From Prochloron sp. SulCav_FS08_3_32_3330 (lineage in GTDB: Bacteria > Cyanobacteriota > Cyanobacteriia > Cyanobacteriales > DYNF01): a DNA stretch of 33,203 bases. Both the position numbers and the translations under genes were made by a program. The DNA lies in contig DYNF01000046.1 of NCBI GenBank assembly GCA_020721205.1, positions 1 through 33,203 on the forward strand, written 5' to 3'. Positions 16,161-23,994 of the stretch are shown here, one piece after another (within the stretch, counting starts at the first letter, position 1; the number at the start of each line of letters is the position of its first letter). A model generated the notes under the pieces. The model searched no databases and was not told the origin of the DNA. It was given only the letters and a program-made list of their open reading frames with translations.

Positions 16161-16328
16161 ATGTATCAAGATGAAATACTTGAGGAAATTCACAAATATA
16201 GAGAGGAATATGCCAAATCTTTTAATTATGATCTCAATGCGATTTTTGAGGATTTAAAAAAGAAACAAATGGCTCATCAAGATCAAGTTGTAACACTTCC
16301 AATTAAACGTAAATATCAAAAATCATAA
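16161..16328 (+). CDS. Small conserved cyanobacterial protein, 55 aa
   Basis: An ORF of 56 codons starting MYQDEILEEIHKYREEYAKS, followed by FNYDLNAIFEDLKKKQ and a basic tail LPIKRKYQKS. AGGAG lies 8 bases before the ATG. I recognise this N-terminus from many short cyanobacterial proteins found beside PIN toxins or standing alone. It is probably antitoxin-like but of unproven function. No toxin follows; the gap to the next gene holds a single GCCCACC arm. Confidence 0.7.
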   Translation: MYQDEILEEIHKYREEYAKSFNYDLNAIFEDLKKKQMAHQDQVVTLPIKRKYQKS

Positions 16329-16413
16329 ATTTTTAATATTTAATACATTGCCCACCTTAATTATTATAATGTTTAGTAAAAATCATATTTAATTTTGAAA
16401 GAAAAGTCAAGTA

Positions 16414-17049
16414 TTAAAAATAATTTTTAATTTGTTCTCTAAAGAATAACCAAACTAACCACATTATTTGATGAATGATCACGATCAACCAAAATGCAAA
16501 TTGATAAGATTGTTTAATACTTTTATGTCTTAAGGTTCGCTGTGCAATAAAACCACCGATCCAGCCTCCAAAAAATTCAAATAAATGTAAAGTTTTTTCT
16601 GGGATTCTTCTATGATCTAGTTTGGCATGAGATTTATCATCAGCATATAAAAAGAAAGTTAATAAACTCATGATTGGATAGATAATAAGCACAAAAAAAT
16701 TATTCATTTTCTCTGCAAAATTAATTAAGCCAATTAAAGGTATAATTGATAAAAGCAACACTTCTAATAAGGGAAAATTAGCTCTATTTGATATTATTTT
16801 CTTGACTGAATATTGGGAATTAGGTAAAGTTCTAGCCCCTAAAATAAAAGCATCAGAAGCCTTTATTTTCCCATTTTCAGTTACAGTATAAAAATAAATA
16901 ATATCACCCACTTTTGGACGGCGAATTGAATCTTTTAATTCAGATATATGTAAAAAGATTTCTTTATTTTCATCAATTAGCTTAATAAATCCAAATCCTT
17001 TTTCATCTTTCCATTTGATGAGTTCACCTTTACATAAACCAGATTTCAT
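16414..17049 (-). CDS. Cold-shock domain protein with DUF1294 membrane domain
   Basis: A 211-residue fusion. Residues 1-70 form a cold-shock/S1-like RNA-binding domain with RNP1 KGFGFI (17-22) and RNP2 IFLHIS (31-36). Residues 110-205 form a DUF1294 membrane domain with about four hydrophobic helices and the conserved stretch YADDKSHAKLDHRRIPEKTL, then FEFFGGWIGGFIAQR. This arrangement is known in bacteria; the function is unknown, probably RNA binding near the membrane. It lies directly downstream of the most distal metH-tail copy. ATG with a weak upstream site (AGGAG-like, CAGGAG at about 17055). Confidence 0.88.
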   Translation of the reverse strand: MKSGLCKGELIKWKDEKGFGFIKLIDENKEIFLHISELKDSIRRPKVGDIIYFYTVTENGKIKASDAFILGARTLPNSQYSVKKIISNRANFPLLEVLLLSIIPLIGLINFAEKMNNFFVLIIYPIMSLLTFFLYADDKSHAKLDHRRIPEKTLHLFEFFGGWIGGFIAQRTLRHKSIKQSYQFAFWLIVIIHQIMWLVWLFFREQIKNYF

Positions 17050-17090
17050 TTTAAACTCCTGTTTTTATTTTTTGTTTCATAAAAGTTTAA

Positions 17091-17255
17091 AGGTGAGATT
17101 AACCCACCTTAACTATAAAATTATACACTAAATACTGAAATATTTAGCAGTTGGATGATAACAAATAATCGCCGTGGTAGACTGTTCAGGATAAAGTTGT
17201 TCACTTTCATCCATATACATATTAATTCGGTCGGTTTTTAATAGTTCTAATTGTT
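17091..17255 (-). repeat. Displaced metH 3' end, copy 1
   Basis: A 165-base segment matching 19087-19251 (the end of metH plus its terminator-like hairpin) with 7 differences. Read in the metH frame it encodes the same last 40-odd residues, ending PTAKYFSI and stop. All seven changes are silent third-position changes. There is no 5' part of metH before it: the homology ends inside the 3' end of the HicB gene at 17247. Confidence 0.93.
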
Positions 17256-17609
17256 AATCAAACTTTTTTCTGTATTAGGAATTAGATAATTAGTTAAAAT
17301 ATCTTTAACTAAAGTATCAAGATTAATTCCTTTTTCTTGTGCCTTAATAAATGCTAATTGATGTAATTTACTTCCCAAAGAAATATTAACAATTCCGTTA
17401 AAACTTTCTTCTGGTTTTTGTCCTTTTTGTAAACATAATTCTAAATAATCTTCTATTGCTTCTTGAAAGTTTTGACGTAAACTATTAACATCATAACCTT
17501 CATAACTAATTAAACTACGAATAAACTCAACTTTACCGTAAAAAATTTGATCTTCGTCATTATAATTCACTGAACCATAATAACCTTTATATTCCATCAT
17601 ATTTTTCAT
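17247..17609 (-). CDS. hicB: HicB-family antitoxin with C-terminal RHH-like region
   Basis: A 120-residue HicB-like protein: an N-terminal partial RNase-H-fold domain ([20 protein letters not shown] then [14 protein letters not shown]) and a C-terminal ribbon-helix-helix-type segment ([20 protein letters not shown]). A GAGG site precedes the first ATG. The last two codons and TAG are built from metH-tail DNA (the metH codons for KQLEL read in another frame), so its natural C-terminus may differ. The matching HicA upstream is only a 21-residue stub. Confidence 0.82.
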   Translation of the reverse strand: MKNMMEYKGYYGSVNYNDEDQIFYGKVEFIRSLISYEGYDVNSLRQNFQEAIEDYLELCLQKGQKPEESFNGIVNISLGSKLHQLAFIKAQEKGINLDTLVKDILTNYLIPNTEKSLINN

Positions 17610-17644
17610 AATAAATCCTCTTGATTAAGAATATCAATAATTAA

Positions 17645-17710
17645 TTATTCATAAGTAAAATCTTTAGGTTTACTCAAAAAACGTTTAATTAATTTGTCTT
17701 TTCTTGTCAT
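17645..17710 (-). pseudogene. HicA toxin N-terminal stub
   Basis: Twenty-one codons reading MTRKDKLIKRFLSKPKDFTY then E and stop. This matches the start of HicA proteins of the KLIKRFLSKPKDFTYEEL type; the rest, including the catalytic Gly-Ser-His region, is missing before the hicB gene at 17609. A deletion joined the stub to the hicB leader. The antitoxin alone is kept. Confidence 0.75.
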
Positions 17711-17745
17711 TTTATTTGAACATTATAAAGTAAATTATAGTTAAA

Positions 17746-17985
17746 TTAAACCACAAGAGAACGCTCTCTAAAAGAAGAAGCAACAGGGATTTTTTCACCA
17801 TGTTTAAGATAACTTTCTTTAACTCCTTGCCATGCTATTTGTAACTCATCAATAGCTTTATAAGGAGTATCAGCAAAAGCGGAAACATTAGGCATTTCCA
17901 CGAAATGAGCGATCCAGTCTCCATCTTCATCTTGAAAAAGGGTAATTGTAAAACCATTAAAATCAGGTATTTGTGTTTGAGACAT
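17746..17985 (-). CDS. hicB: HicB-family antitoxin
   Basis: A 79-residue HicB-like antitoxin with the motif ITLFQDEDGDWIAHFVEMPN typical of the partial RNase-H fold. The start at 17985 (MSQTQIPDF) is chosen over a longer frame because AGGAG precedes it and it follows hicA by only 11 bases. It should mask the HicA of the upstream gene and repress the operon. No DNA-binding C-terminal domain is obvious in this short form. Confidence 0.85.
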   Translation of the reverse strand: MSQTQIPDFNGFTITLFQDEDGDWIAHFVEMPNVSAFADTPYKAIDELQIAWQGVKESYLKHGEKIPVASSFRERSLVV

Positions 17986-17996
17986 TTTGATTTCTC

Positions 17997-18224
17997 CTAT
18001 AATTCTAAAGTTAGAAATTGTTTGACTTGATAGGCTTTTGCCTGACCATTTTTTGTTGGTTGAATAGATAAACGTGCTTTTGTTTTTGAATACCAAATTC
18101 GATGACTTCCTGTTTGATGATCGAAAATCCAATCACATAAACGTAATAAAGTTTCAAATTCATCAAAACGTAGTCCTTTAGGATTATTTTTCGCTTTGTC
18201 TAATAATTTTTCTTTTTTACTCAT
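17997..18224 (-). CDS. hicA: HicA mRNA interferase toxin
   Basis: A 75-residue double-stranded-RNA-binding-fold toxin (YcfA type). The catalytic His41 is in QTGSHRIW, and SIQPTKNGQAKAYQVKQFL gives the usual C-terminus. It is followed 11 bases later by hicB. Length and key residues are complete, so this is the only HicAB pair in the window that looks functional. It lies between metH-tail copies 1 and 2. Confidence 0.88.
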   Translation of the reverse strand: MSKKEKLLDKAKNNPKGLRFDEFETLLRLCDWIFDHQTGSHRIWYSKTKARLSIQPTKNGQAKAYQVKQFLTLEL

Positions 18225-18314
18225 TCAATAAACTTATTGTATTATATTAAAAATTAATTAAGATGTGCAAAATTAATAAAATTATATTTTTCTATGAAAA
18301 TATTTAACATTTTG

Positions 18315-18400
18315 CCCACCTAAATTATACACTAAATACTGAAATATTTAGCAGTAGGATGATAACAAATAATCGCCGTTGTAGACTGTTCTGGATTAAG
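18315..18400 (-). repeat. Displaced metH 3' end, copy 2
   Basis: Matches the last about 23 codons of metH ([20 protein letters not shown] and stop) plus part of the downstream stretch, with a small deletion after the stop. At the seven sites where copy 1 and metH differ, this copy agrees with copy 1 at four and with metH at three. The homology begins at a HIP1 site (18400-18407) that also forms the end of the gene at 18396. Confidence 0.9.
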
Positions 18401-18800
18401 CGATCGCTGTTAACATTAAATTATTAATATCAACACCACTTAATAATTGCCATTCTTGTTGATTAAAGATTAATTGTTCATTAATTCTTTGCATAATCAT
18501 AATTTCTTCATTATACAATAAAATCGAATTACCGATAATTTCTTGTAAAATAAATAAACTAATTTGTGCGACTAATTTTAGATTGTAAGTATTATTAAAA
18601 TTAGAATTAATCCTAAAAATCACTGCTAATTTAGGACGAAAATTAAATAAAGATTCTGTTAGATCAATATCACATTCTTCCATTTCTTCAATCACAATTA
18701 TTAATTCTTTTTGATTAATAAAAAACTGATTATTAATCAGATTTGATAAAATTTTATTTTCAATCTTAGTTTCTATTTCTAAAACATAACTTAAAGCCAT
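18396..18800 (-). CDS. SitI3-like putative immunity protein
   Basis: A 134-residue protein beginning MALSYVLEIETKIENKIL and containing ILLYNEEIMIMQRINEQLIF near the end. The opening MAL.Y.L....T and the late LLYN...I...R...L..N pattern resemble SitI3-type immunity proteins of myxobacterial toxin systems; this is a memory-based similarity without an alignment. No matching toxin is adjacent. The last codons (ACAGCGATCGCTTAA) use a HIP1 site at the border with metH-tail copy 2, so the native end may have been altered. Confidence 0.5.
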   Translation of the reverse strand: MALSYVLEIETKIENKILSNLINNQFFINQKELIIVIEEMEECDIDLTESLFNFRPKLAVIFRINSNFNNTYNLKLVAQISLFILQEIIGNSILLYNEEIMIMQRINEQLIFNQQEWQLLSGVDINNLMLTAIA

Positions 18801-18936
18801 AATAACCTCTTTGATTAAGGATAAAAATAAATAATTTGATTATTTTGGATAATGATAATCTCTTGAAGATTACTAATTGGATACTTATTTAAAATTAATT
18901 TTAAGTCATTGATTGACACAGTAGTTATTTCTAAAT

Positions 18937-19053
18937 TTAAAATAATTCGGTTTTTCTTGCTAATTGTATTAATAATTGTGCAAGACGGAGTTTATCTCTA
19001 TAACTCATTTTTTTGCACAAAAGTACGATTTCATCATAAATTGTTTCAATCAT
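18937..19053 (-). CDS. Short antitoxin-like ORF, possibly truncated
   Basis: Thirty-eight codons: MIETIYDEIVLLCKKMSYRD then KLRLAQLLIQLARKTELF. GGAG lies 9 bases upstream. The SYRDKLRLAQLLIQLARK motif is one I know from slightly longer cyanobacterial antitoxin-like proteins, which continue with an acidic tail, so a frameshift or deletion after ARK is likely. An out-of-frame stretch downstream (about 18815-18930) reads SINDLKLILNKYPISNLQEI and might be the rest of an old neighbour. Confidence 0.5.
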   Translation of the reverse strand: MIETIYDEIVLLCKKMSYRDKLRLAQLLIQLARKTELF

Positions 19054-19085
19054 TTATAAAAATCTCCATTGTATTAATAATTTAT

Positions 19086-19106
19086 AAGGTGAGATTAACC
19101 CACCTT
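19086..19106 (-). terminator. Hairpin after metH
   Basis: AAGGTGAGATTAACCCACCTT, arms AAGGTG and CACCTT with partial extension, about 18 bases past the metH stop. The same structure follows metH-tail copy 1 (17090-17110). A T-rich stretch follows on the minus strand. Probable transcription end. Confidence 0.5.
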
Positions 19107-19123
19107 AACTATAAAATTATACA

Positions 19124-22100
19124 CTAAATACTAAAATATTTAGCAGTAGGATGATAACAAATAATAGCTGTTGTAGACTGCTCTGGATAAAGTTGTTCAC
19201 TTTCATCCATATACATATTAATTCGGTCGGTTTTTAATAGTTCTAATTGTTTAAATTGATCCGCAATATTTGGACAAGCTGGATAACCAAAACTATACCG
19301 TGATCCTTGATATCTTTGTTGTAAAATATCTCTCATATTATCGGGTTCAATATTACTAAAACCTAACTCTTTTCTGATTAATTGATGGGTAAATTCTGCT
19401 AAGGCTTCTGCTGTTTGTACTGCCATTCCATGATAATATAAATAATTGGTATAATCATCACTTTCAAACAGTTTTTTAGCGTATTCTGTAGCAATTTCTC
19501 CCACTGTTACGCTTTGCATAGGAAACACATCAAATTGATTAGATTTTGCGTTTTCTTTTGGTAGGAAAAAGTCAGCAATACATAAGCGTTTATTTTTAGT
19601 TTGACGAGGAAATTCAAAGGTAGTAATAGGATGATTTTGATCTGGATTTTCGGGATCATAAATTAATAAACTATTCCCTTCACTTAAACAAGGAAAATAA
19701 CCATAAATTACCGTTGGATGTAATAATTTTTCTCCCAAAATTTTGGCTTTCCATTCTGTTAAGATAGGATGGACTTTTTGAGTTAAAAACTCTTGATATT
19801 CTTCCTTAGTTTGTTCCCTTTGTTTCTTAAATTGCCATTGTCCTACAAATAAAGCTTGTAAGTCTAAATAATTAAAGATTTCCTCTAAATTAATATCATT
19901 AGGAGTTAAGATTTTAGTACCCCAAAAAGGAGGATTTGGTCTTTCAATTTCTAAACTTACTACTTCACTACGACGAGTATCAATTTCTATTACTTTTTCC
20001 TCATTTGATTGTAGAGACGTTTCATGAAACGTCTCTACATTATTTTCATCTATTCCCCCTTTTTGAAGGGGGGCTAGGGGGGATATATCTTCATCTAAAA
20101 AGCCTTTTAAATCATCCCAATTATTATTACTTTTAGCAGACATTAATTTGTCCATAAAATGTAAATCGGCAAAGGCATCTTTACCATAAATAACTTTACC
20201 TTGATAGGTATTTTGACAATCTTGATGCACAAATTTAGGCGTTAAAGCCGCTCCTCCTAATATTACAGGTACAGTAATATTTTTCTCATTAAATGCTTCT
20301 AAATTATCCTTCATAAAAGCCGTAGATTTAACTAATAAACCACTCATGGCAATACAATCAGCTTTATGTTCTTGATAAGCATTAATAATATTATCCACAG
20401 GTTGTTTAATACCTAAATTAATCACTTTATAACCATTATTAGATAAAATAATATCTACTAAATTCTTACCAATATCATGCACATCACCTTTAACTGTAGC
20501 AATTATAACCTTACCTTTGCCACTATCATCACCTTCTTCTTTATCCATAAATGGCTCTAAAAATGCCACAGCAGACTTCATAGTTTGGGCAGATTGTAAC
20601 ACAAAAGGTAACTGCATTTTACCCGATCCAAATAGCTCTCCTACTACCTTCATTCCATCTAATAAAAAAGTATTAATTATCTCTAAAGGTGGGTATTGTT
20701 TTAAAGCCTCGGTTAAAGCATCTTCTAAACCGATTCTTTCTCCATCAATAATATGTTGTTTTAACCGTTCTTCTACGGGTAAATTTTGATCAATTGCTTC
20801 GGTTTTTTTCGCTTTTTTACCTGCGAATAATTGGGTTAATTTTGTTAAAGGATCATAACTACAAATATCTCCATTAAATTGACGGCGATCGTAGATTAAA
20901 TCTAAACAAACTTGTTGCTGATCTTCGGGTATTTTAGCAAGGGGTAATATCTTACTTGCACTAACGATCGCTGAGTCTAAACCTACCATCATAGTTTCAT
21001 GTAAAAACACCGAATTTAATACTTGTCGAGAAGCCGGATTTAAGCCGAATGAAATGTTAGAAACTCCTAGTAAAATATGACAATCTTTTAATTCTTCTCT
21101 GATTCTTTTTATTGCTTCAACTGTTGCTTTTCCATTCTCCCGATCTTCCTCAATCCCAGTAGAAATTGGTAAAGCTAAGGTATCAAAAAATATCTCGTAA
21201 GGCTTTATTCCATAAGCCACAGCGTCGTTATAAGCTCGTTTTGCGATCTCAAACTTTTTATCTGCTGTTCTTGCCATACCATCCTCATCAATAGTACCTA
21301 TTACTACCCCTGCACCGTACTTTTTAGCTATCTCTAAAACCTTAAAAAATCTTTCCTCTCCATCTTCATAATTAGTCGAGTTTAAAATACATTTTCCCCC
21401 CGCAACTTTTAACCCCGCTTCCATCTTTTGCCATTCCGTAGAATCTAACATTAAAGGCAAGGTAATATTATTAACTAAACGTGATGCTAATTCTTTCATA
21501 TCTTTAACACCATCACGCCCCACATAATCCACATTTACATCTAAAATGTGCGCCCCTTCTTTAACTTGTTCTTTACCTAATGCGACTAAACTATCCCAAT
21601 CTTCAATGTTTAATAAATCACGACATTTTTTTGAGCCACTAGCGTTCAATCTTTCCCCTACAATGAGAAAAGAATTATCTTGAAGATAGGGCTGAGAACT
21701 ATAAATTGAAGCAGCAGAAGGTTCATAATGAAAATGTCTTTCTTTAGGGCTTAAAACACCGCTAATTTCTGATAGTGCTTTAATATGTTCGTAGCGTGTG
21801 CCACAACATCCGCCGATTACTTGCACACCTAAATCTTCGATGAAGTGCATTAACGCCATTTTTAACTCAATGGGAGTCAATTTATAATGTGCTTGACCTC
21901 CGATATTTTCCGGTAAACCAGCATTAGGAACACAGGAAACTATAAAAGGTGAATTTTCCGATAAATATTTAATATGTTCCTTCATTAAATCAGGACCCGT
22001 GGCACAATTTAAACCTAAAATATCAATATTATAGGGTTCTAAAATTGTCACAACTGCACTAATATCCGTTCCAACTAACATTGTACCCATCGTTTCCATC

Positions 22101-22690
22101 GTCACAGAAACCATAATTGGTCGTCTTTCTTTTTTCTGATTAAAGACAGTTTCAACCCCATTTAATGCGGCTTTAATTTGCAAAACATCTTGACAAGTTT
22201 CGATGATAAATAAATCAACTCCCCCATCAAATAAACCCTCAGCTTGTTGACAGAATGCTTGTTCTAACGTATCATAGTCAATATGACCTAAAGTGGGTAA
22301 TTTCGTGCCTGGACCCATCGAACCCGCCACAAATCGGGGTTTTTCGGGCGTTGAATACTCATTAACTACCCTTTTCGCTAACTCGGCGGCAGTTTTATTT
22401 AAGTAATAAGCCTGATCCTCTAAATCATACTCAGCTAACACTACAGAAGTAGCTCCGAAAGTATCAGTTTCAATCACATCAGCACCCGCCTCTAAAAAGC
22501 CACGATGCACAGTTTCAACGGCGGAGGGTTTAGTATGGATTAAATACTCATTACAACCCTCATATTTAGCACCGCCAAAGTCTTCAGGGGTGAGGTTTTG
22601 CACTTGTAAATTTGTTCCCATTGCACCGTCAAAGACAATTACAGGGCGTTTTGGGCTTTTTAGGTAGTTTAAGAAAGGGCTATTAATCAT
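19124..22690 (-). CDS. metH: Cobalamin-dependent methionine synthase
   Basis: Transfers a methyl group from methyltetrahydrofolate via cob(I)alamin to homocysteine. The 1188 residues contain a homocysteine domain with zinc ligands Cys229, Cys295 and Cys296 ([15 protein letters not shown]), a pterin domain (about 340-600, with [10 protein letters not shown]), a cobalamin cap and a B12-binding domain with lower ligand His738 in DVHDIGKNL. An AdoMet reactivation domain to the end carries [17 protein letters not shown]. The linker between the last two domains (about 869-894: [10 protein letters not shown] ... [12 protein letters not shown]) is encoded by two dispersed DNA repeats inserted in frame. 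No cobalamin riboswitch is evident in the 90-base leader. The gene's 3' end is duplicated twice downstream. Confidence 0.97.
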   Translation of the reverse strand: MINSPFLNYLKSPKRPVIVFDGAMGTNLQVQNLTPEDFGGAKYEGCNEYLIHTKPSAVETVHRGFLEAGADVIETDTFGATSVVLAEYDLEDQAYYLNKTAAELAKRVVNEYSTPEKPRFVAGSMGPGTKLPTLGHIDYDTLEQAFCQQAEGLFDGGVDLFIIETCQDVLQIKAALNGVETVFNQKKERRPIMVSVTMETMGTMLVGTDISAVVTILEPYNIDILGLNCATGPDLMKEHIKYLSENSPFIVSCVPNAGLPENIGGQAHYKLTPIELKMALMHFIEDLGVQVIGGCCGTRYEHIKALSEISGVLSPKERHFHYEPSAASIYSSQPYLQDNSFLIVGERLNASGSKKCRDLLNIEDWDSLVALGKEQVKEGAHILDVNVDYVGRDGVKDMKELASRLVNNITLPLMLDSTEWQKMEAGLKVAGGKCILNSTNYEDGEERFFKVLEIAKKYGAGVVIGTIDEDGMARTADKKFEIAKRAYNDAVAYGIKPYEIFFDTLALPISTGIEEDRENGKATVEAIKRIREELKDCHILLGVSNISFGLNPASRQVLNSVFLHETMMVGLDSAIVSASKILPLAKIPEDQQQVCLDLIYDRRQFNGDICSYDPLTKLTQLFAGKKAKKTEAIDQNLPVEERLKQHIIDGERIGLEDALTEALKQYPPLEIINTFLLDGMKVVGELFGSGKMQLPFVLQSAQTMKSAVAFLEPFMDKEEGDDSGKGKVIIATVKGDVHDIGKNLVDIILSNNGYKVINLGIKQPVDNIINAYQEHKADCIAMSGLLVKSTAFMKDNLEAFNEKNITVPVILGGAALTPKFVHQDCQNTYQGKVIYGKDAFADLHFMDKLMSAKSNNNWDDLKGFLDEDISPLAPLQKGGIDENNVETFHETSLQSNEEKVIEIDTRRSEVVSLEIERPNPPFWGTKILTPNDINLEEIFNYLDLQALFVGQWQFKKQREQTKEEYQEFLTQKVHPILTEWKAKILGEKLLHPTVIYGYFPCLSEGNSLLIYDPENPDQNHPITTFEFPRQTKNKRLCIADFFLPKENAKSNQFDVFPMQSVTVGEIATEYAKKLFESDDYTNYLYYHGMAVQTAEALAEFTHQLIRKELGFSNIEPDNMRDILQQRYQGSRYSFGYPACPNIADQFKQLELLKTDRINMYMDESEQLYPEQSTTAIICYHPTAKYFSI
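20010..20039. repeat. 30-bp palindrome of the GTAGAGACGT family inside metH
   Basis: Arms TGTAGAGACGTTTCA / TGAAACGTCTCTACA. Same outer arms as the intergenic copies at 9249 and 10960. Inside metH its minus strand encodes about [10 protein letters not shown], keeping the frame open. Confidence 0.92.
20055..20084. repeat. CCCCC-TTTTTGAA-GGGGGG type repeat inside metH
   Basis: CCCCCTTTTTGAAGGGGGGC followed by TAGGGGGGAT, a well-known interspersed cyanobacterial sequence that forms a C5/G5 hairpin. Here it encodes [11 protein letters not shown] in the MetH linker, 15 bases from the palindrome. I have seen this peptide in other cyanobacterial proteins where the repeat entered a gene. Confidence 0.85.
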
Positions 22691-22781
22691 GATGTTTTAA
22701 TTGCTAAATTTTATTAATGGTTAGGTTCTTATTATAAACTGTAGACAGTAAAATTAAATTAGTTATAATGGAGTTAAAATT

Positions 22782-23099
22782 TTGACTTATATTCCACCAC
22801 CAAAAATTTTATTAGCTTTTCCTAATGCGAAAAGAGTAAAACCTAATAATCAAATATTAGTAGAAAGATGGATCCGATGGTTTGAAAAAGATGGTGATAA
22901 GTTCATTGATGAAGTTCAATTATTTAATGTCAATGTTGAACAATTAAGATTAAATTTTGAACCTGATCAAGATGATCCTGAACTTTTTTATTGTTATCCT
23001 ATTACAACAGAAAAACAAATTAACTTTTTAAGTAGTTTAGTCAAAATTAATTTTAATTTTTCTAATTATGAATATTTTTTAGAATGTAACGCTGTCTAG
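22782..23099 (+). CDS. Hypothetical protein, 105 aa
   Basis: A 105-residue protein with a proline-rich start (TYIPPPKILLAFPNAKRVKP), then RWIRWFEKDGDKFIDEVQLF and a C-terminal half rich in Asn and Phe. No motif recognised. The start is a TTG, the only start that keeps this N-terminus; the ATG at 22768 stops after five codons. GGAG at 22770 is at ribosome-site distance, but the same place reads TATAATGGAG, so the stretch may be a -10 box instead. Divergent from metH. Might be another immunity-type protein, unproven. Confidence 0.55.
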   Translation: MTYIPPPKILLAFPNAKRVKPNNQILVERWIRWFEKDGDKFIDEVQLFNVNVEQLRLNFEPDQDDPELFYCYPITTEKQINFLSSLVKINFNFSNYEYFLECNAV

Positions 23100-23190
23100 T
23101 TTTAGTTAATTATTTAATTACAATAAATTATGGGTCATAAAAAAGCTTGTTTTTTGTGCATCAGTTAACAGTTATGTAAAAAAAGCTATT

Positions 23191-23219
23191 TTGTTAATAT
23201 GACGCAAAAACGGTATAAT
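23191..23219 (+). promoter_or_regulatory. Candidate promoter of TA module at 23260
   Basis: TTGTTA (23191-23196), a 17-base spacer, TATAAT (23214-23219). The -10 box and all sequence from it into the antitoxin gene are duplicated at 28986-29086 without the -35 part. The segment just upstream (AAAAGCTATTTTGTTAATAT) resembles the 42-bp repeat found before two other antitoxins. Confidence 0.5.
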
Positions 23220-23259
23220 CAAAATAGATAAAAAAGGAAATTTTGGAGGAGATTTGATC

Positions 23260-23454
23260 ATGAGATTAATTATCGAAGTTGAAAATGATGAGGAGTTAAA
23301 AAAAGCACAATTTTTTATTGCTTCTCTTTCTGTTAAATCTGCGGAAATTAAAGACTTAAAACAACAAAAAAGACGTAATTTTGTGAAGTGGTGTCGAGAG
23401 CATAAAGTTGCTATTTCTGATATACCTTCACGGGAGGAACGTAATGCAAGATAA
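23260..23454 (+). CDS. Antitoxin-like protein of a PIN-toxin pair
   Basis: A 64-residue protein starting MRLIIEVENDEELKKAQFFI and ending with a basic part KRRNFVKWCREHK then PSREERNAR. The ATG at 23260 is preferred to a TTG six bases earlier because GGAGGAG is 9-10 bases away. The end overlaps the start of a truncated PIN gene by 11 bases. Fragments of this gene recur at 26921 and 28986. Confidence 0.7.
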   Translation: MRLIIEVENDEELKKAQFFIASLSVKSAEIKDLKQQKRRNFVKWCREHKVAISDIPSREERNAR

Positions 23455-23545
23455 ATATTTTGTTGATACTAATATTTTTCTTTATTCTATTTTAGAACCT
23501 AAAGATAAATCTAATCAACTTCAAGTTATTAATCCTTTTTTATAA
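23444..23545 (+). pseudogene. Truncated PIN-domain toxin
   Basis: Thirty-three codons: MQDKYFVDTNIFLYSILEPK then DKSNQLQVINPFL and TAA. VDTNIFLYS is the first acidic motif of PIN ribonucleases, which normally have 120-140 residues; the remaining catalytic acids are missing. It overlaps the antitoxin gene in the usual VapBC manner. The sequence after the stop does not continue a PIN domain in any frame I could follow, so it looks like a deletion. Confidence 0.8.
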
Positions 23546-23604
23546 TTAATAATTGATAATTAACCATTGTACAAACTTATTTTTTATTAATAGAGGTAAT
23601 TTTT

Positions 23605-23814
23605 ATGATTTTTAGTGATGTGGTAGAAACAATTAAAAATCTTTCTTTTGAAGAAAAACAAGAGCTTCATATATTGTTAGCTCAATATATTCGAGAAGAA
23701 AGAAGAAATGAAATTTATCAAAATTATTTAGACAGTAAAAAAGAAGTTGAACAGGGAAATGTAGAGTTTTCTTCTGATATTAATAGATTAAAAGAATTAT
23801 TGGAGGAGGAATGA
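23605..23814 (+). CDS. Antitoxin-like protein of a RelE-type pair
   Basis: A 69-residue acidic helical protein: MIFSDVVETIKNLSFEEKQE opens a pattern common to antitoxins of cyanobacterial RelE/ParE pairs, and the end is SSDINRLKELLEEE. Its stop overlaps the ATG of a short RelE-like remnant (ATGA). The 3' end of this gene, with its GGAGG string, is duplicated at 26975-27012, where it now provides the ribosome site for an unrelated gene. Confidence 0.7.
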   Translation: MIFSDVVETIKNLSFEEKQELHILLAQYIREERRNEIYQNYLDSKKEVEQGNVEFSSDINRLKELLEEE

Positions 23815-23951
23815 TAAATGTAAATTTTAGCCCTTCTTTTAAACGTGCTTTTAAAAAGCTAATTAAAGGGAATAGAAATTTAAAAGATATGATAGATTGC
23901 CCACCTTTTCTTAATATTATAATTATGATGGTGGGCAACGTATTTAATTGA
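23811..23951 (+). pseudogene. RelE-type toxin interrupted by a GTGGGCA palindrome
   Basis: The frame MINVNFSPSFKRAFKKLIKG followed by NRNLKD matches the start of RelE/mRNA interferase toxins (FKRAFKKLIK..P..). It then runs into TTGCCCACC...GGTGGGCAA (23897-23938) and ends at TGA 23949. About 27 genuine residues remain of a normal 85-90. The catalytic C-terminus is absent, so it is dead. It starts inside the antitoxin stop (ATGA). Confidence 0.75.
23897..23938. repeat. GTGGGCA inverted repeat within dead relE
   Basis: Arms TTGCCCACC (23897-23905) and GGTGGGCAA (23930-23938), 9 bp perfect, with an AT-rich loop. It has the same arm sequence as 28070-28116 and resembles single arms near 16345, 18313 and 23972. 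It is the junction at which the RelE reading frame loses family similarity. Confidence 0.8.
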
Positions 23952-23994
23952 TAAGTGAAAATCACATATTAAAAAGTGTTGCCCATCCTACAGC

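Noticed and set aside
18909..19127. Plus-strand 72-residue ORF
   Set aside because: Hydrophobic antisense reading of the short minus-strand antitoxin-like gene and metH end; no ribosome site.
17091..19251. Complete integrative element at metH
   Set aside because: The displaced metH ends look like attachment scars, but there is no integrase or recombinase gene in the window, so an element is not annotated.
19936..20789. Plus-strand ORFs opposite metH (19936-20136, 20517-20789)
   Set aside because: Shadows; the first is largely the two repeat sequences read backwards.
22691..22781. Cobalamin riboswitch before metH
   Set aside because: Only 90 AT-rich bases separate metH from the divergent gene, with no B12-box-like sequence.
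23780..23965. Minus-strand ORF opposite the dead RelE gene
   Set aside because: Antisense to a recognisable antitoxin/toxin remnant; low-complexity hydrophobic translation.
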